From NCBI GenBank assembly GCA_965116565.1, contig OZ220699.1, positions 124,001-188,000 of the forward strand: a DNA stretch of 64,000 bases. The letters are read 5' to 3'. Numbering within the stretch: position 1 is the first letter of the stretch; each line of letters starts with the position of its first letter. This DNA is from Bin87 sp965116565 (GTDB lineage Bacteria > Chloroflexota > Dehalococcoidia > Lucifugimonadales > UBA3495). The notes beneath the pieces were generated by a model. The model did not search any database. It was not told the DNA's origin and saw only the letters and a list, made by a program, of their open reading frames with translations. Positions 16,663 through 24,191 of this stretch are shown piece after piece. Position numbers and translations under genes: made by a program.

Positions 16663-17979
16663 ATGATTGATACCGTAAGAATTAACGTCAAAGCCGGGAA
16701 CGGCGGCGACGGCTGCATCAGCTTTCTCCGGCTGAAGTACCAGCCCCGCGGTGGACCCGACGGTGGCGACGGCGGCGATGGAGGCAGCGCCTACATCGTG
16801 GGCGACAATTCCATCAACACCCTGCTGCACCTCAAGTTCAACAGCACCTTCTATCTGGACCGGGGCACCCACGGCAAGGGCAAGAACCAGCGGGGCGCGA
16901 ACGGCAAGGATCGCCATATTCCGGTACCTATGGGCACCGTCGTCTGGCGCATGCACCCTGACGGCAGCAAGGATTTCGTCGCTGACATCACGTCCGAACA
17001 GCCTGTCCTGATCGCCCAGGGAGGTCAGGGTGGATGGGGGAACGCCCGGTTCGTATCATCAACCAACCAGGAACCCATGCTGTCCGAGTCGGGCAAGAAA
17101 GGCGACTACTCCGTGCTCTGGCTGGAACTGAAGCTGCTTGCCGACGTTGGCCTGCTGGCCAAGCCCAACGCGGGAAAGTCCACGTTGATATCCCGTTGCT
17201 CGGCTGCCAAGCCCAAGGTGGCCGACTACCCGTTCACCACCGTCGAGCCCGTGCTGGGTGTTGTAACCCACGGCGGGCAGGACTTCGTCATGATGGAAAT
17301 CCCCGGCTTGCTCGAGGGAGCCCACCGCGGCGTTGGCCTCGGCCACCAGTTCCTGCGCCACGCCGAGCGCGCCCGCGTGTACGTCCACCTCATCGACGGT
17401 CAATCCGACGATCCGGCCGGCGACTTCGTGATGCTCAATCGGGAGCTCCGAGAGTTCAGTCCCATGCTGGCCGCCAAACCGCAGGTGGTGGCGGTGAGCA
17501 AGCTAGACACCACCGAAGCCTACGAACTTCGGGATGTGATTGAGGAGGAGATCAGGAAGGCCATCGCCGGCATCGATGAGTACCCGTCAAGCGCGGATGA
17601 AACTCCGATCCATTTCATATCCTCCGTGTCGGGCGCGGGCATAGATGAACTACTTGGCCGGATTACCGGTATGCTCGCCGAAGCGCCCAAGACCGGTCTC
17701 GATGAGTCCGAATGGGAGGATGAACCGGTCGCTTCCATCGGCGATACCAGTCAACGGGAGCGGCCCCCGCTGGGCGTTTACCTCGATGGCGACACGTACG
17801 TTGTTGAGTCCGAACGCCTGGAATCGCTCACCGGGCGCGCCGATATGCGCGACTACCGCGTGATGCTCCAACTCTGGCGCGAGATGACCCGCCTGGGAAT
17901 TGCCCGCAGGCTCGAAGAGGCCGGTATCGAACCCGGCGATACCATCCGCATCGGCAACGCCGAGCTGGAGTGGTTCTAG
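16663..17979 (+). CDS. obgE: GTPase Obg (CgtA) with variant G motifs
   Basis: A 438-residue ribosome-associated GTPase for late 50S assembly. The glycine-rich Obg fold covers residues 1-158 (VKAGNGGDGCISFLRLK, GPDGGDGGDGGSAYIVGD). The G domain has P-loop AKPNAGKST, switch-I YPFTTVEPVLGVV, G3 EIPGLLEGA and G4 SKLD; the C-terminal OCT domain covers residues about 360-438. Variants from the family norm are Ala for the first P-loop Gly, Glu for Asp in G3, and Ser for Asn in G4. All other features are intact, so it is presumed functional. It heads a cluster with nadD and pyrE. Confidence 0.95.
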   Translation: MIDTVRINVKAGNGGDGCISFLRLKYQPRGGPDGGDGGDGGSAYIVGDNSINTLLHLKFNSTFYLDRGTHGKGKNQRGANGKDRHIPVPMGTVVWRMHPDGSKDFVADITSEQPVLIAQGGQGGWGNARFVSSTNQEPMLSESGKKGDYSVLWLELKLLADVGLLAKPNAGKSTLISRCSAAKPKVADYPFTTVEPVLGVVTHGGQDFVMMEIPGLLEGAHRGVGLGHQFLRHAERARVYVHLIDGQSDDPAGDFVMLNRELREFSPMLAAKPQVVAVSKLDTTEAYELRDVIEEEIRKAIAGIDEYPSSADETPIHFISSVSGAGIDELLGRITGMLAEAPKTGLDESEWEDEPVASIGDTSQRERPPLGVYLDGDTYVVESERLESLTGRADMRDYRVMLQLWREMTRLGIARRLEEAGIEPGDTIRIGNAELEWF

Positions 17980-18611
17980 TGAGCGATACCGGCGATTCAG
18001 GCCGACGTATCGGCATCCTGGGCGGCACCTTCGACCCGCCGCACCTTGGCCACCTGCTCATCGCCGAAACCGCTCGCGACGTCCTCGACCTGGAGTCGAT
18101 TCTGTTCCTGCCGGCCGGCGAACCCTGGCTCAAATCCGGGCAGCGCATCACCCCCGCGGCTCATCGCCTCCGCATGGTGCAGTTGGCCGTGGCGGACAAC
18201 CCCGACTTCCGCGTCTCAGATTGTGAGGTGCGTCGCTCCGGCGCCACCTACACCGTGGACACCCTGCGCGAACTGCGTTCCGCCTACCCCGTCGACACCG
18301 AGTTTTTCTTCATCGTTGGTTCCGACGTCCTCGACCAGTTCCACCGCTGGAAGGAACCGGAGTGCATCCTGGAACTGTGCCGGCTGGCGGTTATCGAGCG
18401 TCCCGGCGGCCCCGCCGGTGGCGTCGAGGTGATGGCCGAACGTTTTCCGGACGCCGCCGCATCCGGCGCAGTGCTGTCCGTGGCCGGCCCTCGCGTCGAC
18501 TTCAGCGCATCCGAACTGCGCCGCATCCTGGGCGCCGGCCAGTCCGTCCGCTACCAGGTGCCAGACGTGGTGGCCGAGTACATCAAACAGCACGAACTCT
18601 ATCGGAATTGA
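17979..18611 (+). CDS. nadD: Nicotinate-nucleotide adenylyltransferase
   Basis: Adenylates nicotinate mononucleotide in NAD biosynthesis. IGILGGTFDPPHLGHLLIAE carries the nucleotidyltransferase GGTFDPPHxGH signature, and DFSASELRRILGAGQSVRYQ is the C-terminal SxTxxR-type motif with Ser-Glu-Leu-Arg. VDTLRELRSAYP and FFFIVGSDVLDQFHRWKEP are standard. The GTG at 17979 overlaps the obgE stop (TAGTGA), with GGAG nine bases upstream; an in-frame GTG at 17970 is possible. obgE-nadD linkage is common in bacteria. Confidence 0.94.
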   Translation: MSDTGDSGRRIGILGGTFDPPHLGHLLIAETARDVLDLESILFLPAGEPWLKSGQRITPAAHRLRMVQLAVADNPDFRVSDCEVRRSGATYTVDTLRELRSAYPVDTEFFFIVGSDVLDQFHRWKEPECILELCRLAVIERPGGPAGGVEVMAERFPDAAASGAVLSVAGPRVDFSASELRRILGAGQSVRYQVPDVVAEYIKQHELYRN

Positions 18612-18631
18612 GCCTGAATGGAGCTGAAAGA

Positions 18632-19219
18632 ATGGCAACTGATCGAGGCGAAATGGCAACGCGATTGCTGGACCTGGCGTTGGAACGCGGCGCCATCCGC
18701 TACGGCGACTTCACCCTGTCGTCGGGCCGCAAAAGCTCTTACTATTTCGATGGCCGGCTGATCAGCCTGGACCCTGAAGGCGCCTACCTCCTCGGCCACG
18801 CGCTCCTGCCCCTGCTCACCGACGCCGGCGTGAGCGCGGTGGGCGGCCCGACCCTCGGCGCCGACCCCATAGTGGCTGCCGTTGCGACCGCGTCCTGGCA
18901 ACAGGGCACGCCCATTCCGGCGTTCATCGTGCGCAAGGAGGCCAAGGGCTACGGCATGGCCCAGATGATCGAGGGGCCCCTGCCGCCGCCGGGAACCTCC
19001 GTGGCCATCGTCGACGACGCCTGCACCACCGGCGGCTCGCTGTTCCACGCCATCGACGCCGCGGAGGATGCCGGGTACAAGGTTGGCCTCGTCCTGGCAG
19101 CCCTGGACCGCAACGAGGGCGGGAGTGACGCCATCCGCGATCGCGGCTACCCCTTCGCCGCCCTCCTCACCGCCGGCGAAGACGGTCGGATAACTGCTGC
19201 CCGGTCCATCGGACCATAG
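18632..19219 (+). CDS. pyrE: Orotate phosphoribosyltransferase
   Basis: Forms OMP from orotate and PRPP in pyrimidine synthesis. FTLSSGRKSSYYFDGRLI is the orotate-binding loop, VGGPTLGADPIVAAVA and FIVRKEAKGYGMAQMIEG the catalytic lysine region, and VAIVDDACTTGGSLFHAID the PRPP-binding motif. It is 195 residues from ATG 18632, where GGAG lies a few bases upstream; ATG 18653 is an alternative. The gap to nadD is 20 bases, which suggests one transcript with obgE-nadD. Confidence 0.95.
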   Translation: MATDRGEMATRLLDLALERGAIRYGDFTLSSGRKSSYYFDGRLISLDPEGAYLLGHALLPLLTDAGVSAVGGPTLGADPIVAAVATASWQQGTPIPAFIVRKEAKGYGMAQMIEGPLPPPGTSVAIVDDACTTGGSLFHAIDAAEDAGYKVGLVLAALDRNEGGSDAIRDRGYPFAALLTAGEDGRITAARSIGP

Positions 19220-19221
19220 TG

Positions 19222-19458
19222 ATGCCGACCGTATTGAGAGTCGGGCCTTATCGTTTTTCCTTCTATGCCGGGGACAGGGATGAACCCGAACACGTCCACG
19301 TGTCACGGGATAATCTGATAGCCAAGTTCTGGTTGAATCCGGTAAGATTGGCCGGGAGTGGTGGGTTCAGGCGTGCGGATATCCGCGGGATTCAGTCATT
19401 AGTAGAGGGCAACCGGGAAATTATGCTGGAGGCATGCCATGAGTATTTCAACGGTTAG
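19222..19458 (+). CDS. DUF4160 family protein
   Basis: A 78-residue protein with the DUF4160 pattern: MPTVLRVGPYRFSFYAGDRD, EPEHVHVSRDNLIAKFW, and GGFRRADIRGIQ. DUF4160 genes are usually followed by DUF2442 genes, as here, and the pair behaves like a small TA-type or accessory module of unknown action. It begins three bases after pyrE and overlaps the next gene by 20 bases. Confidence 0.85.
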   Translation: MPTVLRVGPYRFSFYAGDRDEPEHVHVSRDNLIAKFWLNPVRLAGSGGFRRADIRGIQSLVEGNREIMLEACHEYFNG

Positions 19459-19777
19459 CGTGGCAGTCCCGCTGGCCATAAAAGTGGCGGCCACTGATGA
19501 CACGCTCACCGCCGAACTCAGTGACGGCCGGACAATATCAGTGCCGCTGGCCTGGTATCCTCGATTACTGGATGCCACGCCCGGCGAGCGAGATAACCTG
19601 CAGCTAATCGGTAGCGGTGTAGGCATCCACTGGCCGGACCTGGACGAGGATGTCAGTGTTGAGAATTTGCTGATGGGCCAGCCGTCAGGCGAAAGCGCGG
19701 CGTCGTTCCAAAGATGGCTCGAAGCGAGGCGCAACGGAAAAGCCGTTACGCTCGATAAGCTGCGACCTCACAGGTAG
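19439..19777 (+). CDS. DUF2442 family protein
   Basis: A 112-residue protein whose core (LTAELSDGRTISVPLAWYPRL, then GVGIHWPDLDEDVSVENLL) is the DUF2442 signature. The 35-residue tail is polar and longer than in minimal members. It follows and overlaps a DUF4160 gene; NMR and genomic work on relatives suggest a DNA-binding or antitoxin-like role, but none is proven. The 3' end is convergent with the PIN gene nine bases away. Confidence 0.83.
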   Translation: MSISTVSVAVPLAIKVAATDDTLTAELSDGRTISVPLAWYPRLLDATPGERDNLQLIGSGVGIHWPDLDEDVSVENLLMGQPSGESAASFQRWLEARRNGKAVTLDKLRPHR

Positions 19778-19785
19778 CCGTCCGC

Positions 19786-20178
19786 CTACACGGAAATGAT
19801 ATTGAGGCCCGGCAGCCGCCCAAAGTGTCGGCGGTTGTTGCTCAGCAGGCTTAGGCCATGCCGCAGCGCGGTCGTCCCGATCAGCAGGTCCATGTCTGGG
19901 ATGAGGGTTCCCATAGCGCGCAACCGGGCGCGCTCAATGCCGAATATCCGGCAGATAACCATATCCACATGGATGATCGGGAGGTTACGCAGGAATTCAC
20001 CCATTAGCCTCTCGTTGCGTGCCGGGTCGTGGCTGTTCAGTACTCCTTCATAAAGCTCGGCTACCGACATGATACTAATCGCAATTCCTTCGGATCTTAG
20101 TGCATTGACGCGGCTCACTGTCTGCGGAACACGGTTCAGGTAACTAATAGCCCAATCGGTATCCAGCAGGTTACTCAT
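19786..20178 (-). CDS. PIN-domain toxin (VapC-like)
   Basis: A 130-residue PIN nuclease. MSNLLDTDWAISYLNR supplies the first Asp, SIMSVAELYEGVL the Glu, and LIPDMDLLIGTTALRHGLSL plus NNRRHFGRLPGL the late acidic and Asn residues. ATG 20178 is used; the open frame extends 23 codons further but into the antitoxin gene. It overlaps the antitoxin stop by eight bases, the usual order for toxin after antitoxin. Confidence 0.88.
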   Translation of the reverse strand: MSNLLDTDWAISYLNRVPQTVSRVNALRSEGIAISIMSVAELYEGVLNSHDPARNERLMGEFLRNLPIIHVDMVICRIFGIERARLRAMGTLIPDMDLLIGTTALRHGLSLLSNNRRHFGRLPGLNIISV

Positions 20179-20446
20179 CCGGTTTTTCGACGGGCGCACA
20201 GTAGATGCAATCGCAGTCGAAACCGCGGTGGCGAGCGGTGTAAACATACCGGATCATTTCCATCGCCGCCGCCTCGGCTTCCTGAATCTCGACCGGTGTT
20301 TCAGGGGTCCAGTCCGGCGCCTTCCAGTTGGCAAACGTCCCTTTTTGGTCAAGAGTGATTGACACTACCTCATCGTTTGCGAGTTCGAGCGGTTCCAGCG
20401 GCACCAACACGCCGTCGGTAAACTTGGCTTTTATCGTCTTGAGCAT
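20171..20446 (-). CDS. AF2212-type (DUF104) antitoxin
   Basis: A 91-residue protein opening with MLKTIKAKFTDGVLVPLEPL and DEVVSITL, the beta-rich signature of AF2212-like antitoxins that bind PIN toxins. The tail contains two cysteines close together (FDCDCIYCAPVE), an uncommon CDCxxC feature that could bind a metal. It directly precedes and overlaps the PIN toxin gene. Confidence 0.82.
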   Translation of the reverse strand: MLKTIKAKFTDGVLVPLEPLELANDEVVSITLDQKGTFANWKAPDWTPETPVEIQEAEAAAMEMIRYVYTARHRGFDCDCIYCAPVEKPDE

Positions 20447-20464
20447 GGCTATCCCCTCGCTCTG

Positions 20465-21490
20465 TCAGTGCCCCGACCCCGGCTTCTCTCCGCCGAACAG
20501 CAGCGGCTGCGCCGTGATTACCGCGCACACCCCATCGACGTCCTCGGATTCCACGCTCAGGCGTCCGCCGATCTCCACGGCCCGCGTTCGCACGTAACCC
20601 AGCCCGACCAGTTCCGCTCCGTCCGACGTCGGAACCACCGTCGCCGACGTGACCAGCCCCATCGCGTCCCCCGCCTCATCGTTGAGCCGCGCTCCGGGCA
20701 GCCAGGATGCAACCTCGGCGGCATCGGCCGCGCCCGTTTCAAACCGCAGCGTCACCATGTACTTCTGCACCTTGTGATAGGTGTCCAGCCGGGCGATGAC
20801 CTCCTGCCCGATGTAGCACCCCTTGTGGAAGTCGATCGCGCCGATCAGCCCCGCCTCCAGCGGGTTGTACGTATCGCTCATCTCCGACCCGTACGCCGGC
20901 CGGCCGCTGGCGATCCGCAGCGTCTCCGCGGTCTCCGCGCTGATCCCTATGGCGCCCGCAGCCCGCAGGGAATCCATGGCGCGATCCGCCGCGTCCGCAT
21001 CGTCAAACAGCAGTTGATGCGTGGGCGGACGGTCGGCACCGTCCGGATCCGAGGGCAGATCCACCTGCAGGTCGGCCGCCGGCTTGGCTTGGTCGAGAAT
21101 TTCGCTCGCCTCCGGTCCCGTAACCGTCAGCATCACCGTATCGCCCGTGATGTCCTCAACCTCCAGGTCCTCCATGATGGTGTACTTGTCCAGGAAGTCG
21201 ATGATGTTCTGCTGCTGGCCCGGGCTGGTGATCATCAGCTGGTGGTGGCCGCAGTGAATCACGTACACCAGGTCAACGATGCGTCCCCGGTCGCTGGTCA
21301 GCACGGTAACCGCCACCTCGCCGGCCTCGCTGGCCGGGTCGATCAGGTTGGTGGACAGGCGGTTCAGCAGGTCGCGGGCGTCCTCCCCCGTCAGCCGGAG
21401 CCGACCGGCGTTGCTGGGAAAGACGGCGGCTCGCTCCGTGGCCGCGCGGAACTCCTCGGCAGTGTGGGCGTCGATCGAAGCGGTGGTCAT
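20465..21490 (-). CDS. ygfZ: YgfZ/GcvT-domain folate-binding protein
   Basis: A 341-residue protein of the YgfZ family, folate-dependent helpers in repair or maturation of some Fe-S enzymes. The diagnostic KGCYIGQEVIARLDTYHKVQ motif with the conserved Cys lies near residue 215; GRLRLTGEDARDLLNRLSTN and LTSDRGRIVDLVYV are GcvT-fold landmarks. The next gene on the same strand upstream is an A-type Fe-S carrier, which fits an Fe-S function. The start is ATG 21490. Confidence 0.88.
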   Translation of the reverse strand: MTTASIDAHTAEEFRAATERAAVFPSNAGRLRLTGEDARDLLNRLSTNLIDPASEAGEVAVTVLTSDRGRIVDLVYVIHCGHHQLMITSPGQQQNIIDFLDKYTIMEDLEVEDITGDTVMLTVTGPEASEILDQAKPAADLQVDLPSDPDGADRPPTHQLLFDDADAADRAMDSLRAAGAIGISAETAETLRIASGRPAYGSEMSDTYNPLEAGLIGAIDFHKGCYIGQEVIARLDTYHKVQKYMVTLRFETGAADAAEVASWLPGARLNDEAGDAMGLVTSATVVPTSDGAELVGLGYVRTRAVEIGGRLSVESEDVDGVCAVITAQPLLFGGEKPGSGH

Positions 21491-21580
21491 GGACGTTCTC
21501 CGTCAGCAGGGTCGTAAACGCGGTAGGGGCGGGATTCAAACCCGCCCCTACGCCATCGGACCGGATATGTGGGTCGGGAT

Positions 21581-21937
21581 CTAGACGGCAAAAGAGGTGC
21601 CGCAGCCGCAGGCTTTCTTGGCGTTGGGATTCTCAAAGACGAAGCCCTTGCCGTTCAGCCCGTCTGAGAAGTCGAGTTGCGTCCCCACCAGGTAGATGTA
21701 GGACTTCTTGTCCACCATCACCTTCACGCCGTATTGCTCGACGATCTTGTCGGACTCGCGCTCCTGGTTGGTGATGTTGAGGTCATAGGTGAGGCCGGAG
21801 CATCCACCGCCCTTGACCGCGACTCGTAAGCCGATGTTGTCGGTGATTCCCTCTTTCTCAGCAAAGTACTTGATCTTCTCGGCGGCCTTCTCCGAAATCT
21901 CTACGGTGAGTTCGAAGCCGTTCTGCGTGATGGGCAT
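21581..21937 (-). CDS. A-type iron-sulfur carrier (IscA/ErpA family)
   Basis: A 118-residue Fe-S cluster carrier that hands clusters to target enzymes. The three ligand cysteines are present: GGGCSGLTYDL (first) and ACGCGTSF near the C-terminus (second and third). ISEKAAEKIKYFAEKEG is the N-terminal helix. ATG 21937 has GGGAGG about nine bases before it. It serves as a reference for the UGA-containing paralogue-like gene at 6899-7228. Confidence 0.93.
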   Translation of the reverse strand: MPITQNGFELTVEISEKAAEKIKYFAEKEGITDNIGLRVAVKGGGCSGLTYDLNITNQERESDKIVEQYGVKVMVDKKSYIYLVGTQLDFSDGLNGKGFVFENPNAKKACGCGTSFAV

Positions 21938-22023
21938 AGGACAGAACCTCCCTGCGGGGGTTGGTTGATATGTCGATTCTACGCAAACCGGGGCATTGCC
22001 GTCAAATGCTTGCGGGATCAAAC

Positions 22024-22593
22024 CTACGTTACGTGCAGATCCCGCAAAGGAATTTGGCACCAGTGGATGTAACCGCTGTTGACCAGACTATTGACCACAG
22101 GGTCGTTCCTCACGCTGGCAACCACTGCTCGGGATGGACGACCGGTGAACCGGGTCAACAACTCTGCGTTTCTTTGGGCACGCTCAATGTCCCGCTGGTC
22201 GGTGGTATACGATATTTCCACCGCGATGTAGCTTGTGAACCGGTCTCCGTCCCTGACTTTTATCACCAAGTCGGCCTTGGTGAAGCTATCCAACTCGTTT
22301 CTCGAAAGTCCTTCCACCGAGTTTTCTCGCACCATGTCTTCAAGTTCGCCGGCGGAGAGGGCGCGCTCGAAGATTAGGCCCATGGCGCCAGCGATGACTT
22401 CCGCCCGGCGTACGGTTTCGGTGCGAGCGTGTCCGCCCTTGATTTCCGCCATGTCGTTGTGCATGGTCTCCAGGCGGCGCTCAACGCGTTGGTTGAACTG
22501 GCGCTGTTCCTCAATGAAGCCAGTCAGAAGAGATGCCAGGGTTGCCTGCCCTTGCGCCAGACTTTGGATGGTGGGTTCGTTGCCGGTGGTCAT
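22024..22593 (-). CDS. Coiled-coil protein with PD-(D/E)xK-like C-terminal region
   Basis: A 189-residue protein. Residues about 10-60 form a heptad-rich coiled coil (FIEEQRQFNQRVERRLETMH). The rest resembles restriction-endonuclease-fold DUF families seen in Chloroflexota and Cyanobacteria: ELDSFTKADLVIKVRD and YIAVEISYTTDQRDIERAQR contain an Asp and Glu in the right order, though the usual Lys after Glu is Ser. It is about 85 bases upstream of the Fe-S carrier on the same strand. Role unknown; nuclease activity is only a possibility. Confidence 0.6.
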   Translation of the reverse strand: MTTGNEPTIQSLAQGQATLASLLTGFIEEQRQFNQRVERRLETMHNDMAEIKGGHARTETVRRAEVIAGAMGLIFERALSAGELEDMVRENSVEGLSRNELDSFTKADLVIKVRDGDRFTSYIAVEISYTTDQRDIERAQRNAELLTRFTGRPSRAVVASVRNDPVVNSLVNSGYIHWCQIPLRDLHVT

Positions 22594-22765
22594 GGCCCCG
22601 GAAGTTCTCTGGTTTGCGAAGCTGATTGATGCTTCCGAGTTTGGTCGGCGAAATTGGTCATGTCCTTGTGTGGGTCTGGTGCGGGAGGGACCGGGCAACC
22701 AGGACGCAGTATCCAATATGATGGGATAGAATCCCGCGGCGTGTGGTCGCGACCTCGCCCCGTCC

Positions 22766-23992
22766 TCAGTTTGTTGTGTTCAGGTTTTCGACCTGGCGAT
22801 ACTTGCCGTCGGGGCCGATCACCGTGAGGAACACTGCGTCAGATCCCTGGTTGTCGGTGTCGCTGTATTCGAGGCGAAATCCGTCAACGTCTATGACTTT
22901 CGAATCGTGCAGCGAGTCCAGGAAGCATTGGCGGCTCAGTTCCCGGCCGCACGATTCCAGCCCGAACACGGCCAGCCGGCCGGCCAGGTATCCCTCCAGG
23001 GAAACAAACCCCGGTTCCGCCTGAGGGTCCAAAGCAGCCAGGGCCGCGCGGTAGCTGGCCACCACCGGGACACGGGTGTCCTCCGGGAGCGGCACGACCT
23101 GCGTGACGTAAACGCCGCGCCCATCCGTCCCCAGCGCTTTCGACAGGGCGACGCCGCCCGCGAACGAGACCGTCGCGAATATCGGATCTATGTCGTGGCG
23201 CACCAGCTCTATCGTGGTGGCGACCGCGTCCGCGGTGCCGATCATCACAACCGCTTCCGGGTTGGCCTCGACCAGGCCGGCCGCCGCTTGCCTGAAGGCT
23301 CCGGTGTTGCGTTGGTAGGTCCAGGCCCCGACCGGTTCCAGCCCCCGGCGCTCCAGTGCCCTCCGCACGCCCTCCAGCCCGTTCGTGCCGAATGAGTCGT
23401 CCTGGTAGAACACCGCCACCCTGGTGATCCCCAGGTCCCCGGTCAGCCGGGCGACCAGTTCCTCCGTTTCCTGGTAGTACGAGGCGCGGAGATTGACCAC
23501 GTTGTCCAACGCCGGGTCGCGCAGGAATTCCGCTCCCGTGAACGGCGCCAGGAAGGGCACGCCGGCATCGTGGGCCAGCGGGGACGCCACGCGTGAGGTG
23601 GGAGTGCCCACCGCTCCGATCAGGGCGAATACCTTTGCCTTTTCAATCAGCCACCTGGTGGTGTGAAACGCGTAATCCGTTTCGTACGAGTCGTCCATCG
23701 TCTTGAGCATCAACTCGCGGCCGTGCACTCCCCCGGCCTGGTTGGCCTCATAAAACGCCGCCTCGATCCCGAGACGCATTCCCTGCCCCAATCCCTTCGA
23801 TGGCCCACTGAAAACCGCAGACTGCCCGAACAGGATCTCATCGTCGGAGATGCCCGGGTCTCTTTCACCGACACGTGTCGACGCGGTGGCGTCCTGCATG
23901 CCAGCACACCCCATTCCCGCGACGGCAACAATCAATGCCACGCCGAGCATGCATTGGGCAAGTCTCAAAATCAGGATGCTGGCTGACTTCAT
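22766..23992 (-). CDS. ABC-type branched-chain amino acid substrate-binding lipoprotein
   Basis: A 408-residue periplasmic-binding-fold protein (LivK-like, type I). The N-terminus has a hydrophobic stretch ending in VAGMGCAG, a lipobox, so it is probably membrane-anchored outside. DDEILFGQSAVFSGPSKGLG, GVHGRELMLKTMDD and LIGAVGTPTSRVASPLA are family landmarks. It is a clear paralogue of the protein at 50255-51550. No permease or ATPase gene is next to it, so it may serve a sensor or a distant transporter. Confidence 0.88.
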   Translation of the reverse strand: MKSASILILRLAQCMLGVALIVAVAGMGCAGMQDATASTRVGERDPGISDDEILFGQSAVFSGPSKGLGQGMRLGIEAAFYEANQAGGVHGRELMLKTMDDSYETDYAFHTTRWLIEKAKVFALIGAVGTPTSRVASPLAHDAGVPFLAPFTGAEFLRDPALDNVVNLRASYYQETEELVARLTGDLGITRVAVFYQDDSFGTNGLEGVRRALERRGLEPVGAWTYQRNTGAFRQAAAGLVEANPEAVVMIGTADAVATTIELVRHDIDPIFATVSFAGGVALSKALGTDGRGVYVTQVVPLPEDTRVPVVASYRAALAALDPQAEPGFVSLEGYLAGRLAVFGLESCGRELSRQCFLDSLHDSKVIDVDGFRLEYSDTDNQGSDAVFLTVIGPDGKYRQVENLNTTN

Positions 23993-24191
23993 AACTCACC
24001 CCTCTCAACCGCACTCTACGCACAACCCACAAATATCCAACCACGGGGCAAGTCGGCTTGAAATCAAATCTCGCGATAAAGCAAACGCGGGCGCTCTGGC
24101 AGGTACTATTGTATCGGTTCCGATGCCCTGCGGCACGGTCAAAAGCGGCCTTCAGATGCGCCGAGCAGGCGAGTGGGCAGTCGAAAGCGTC

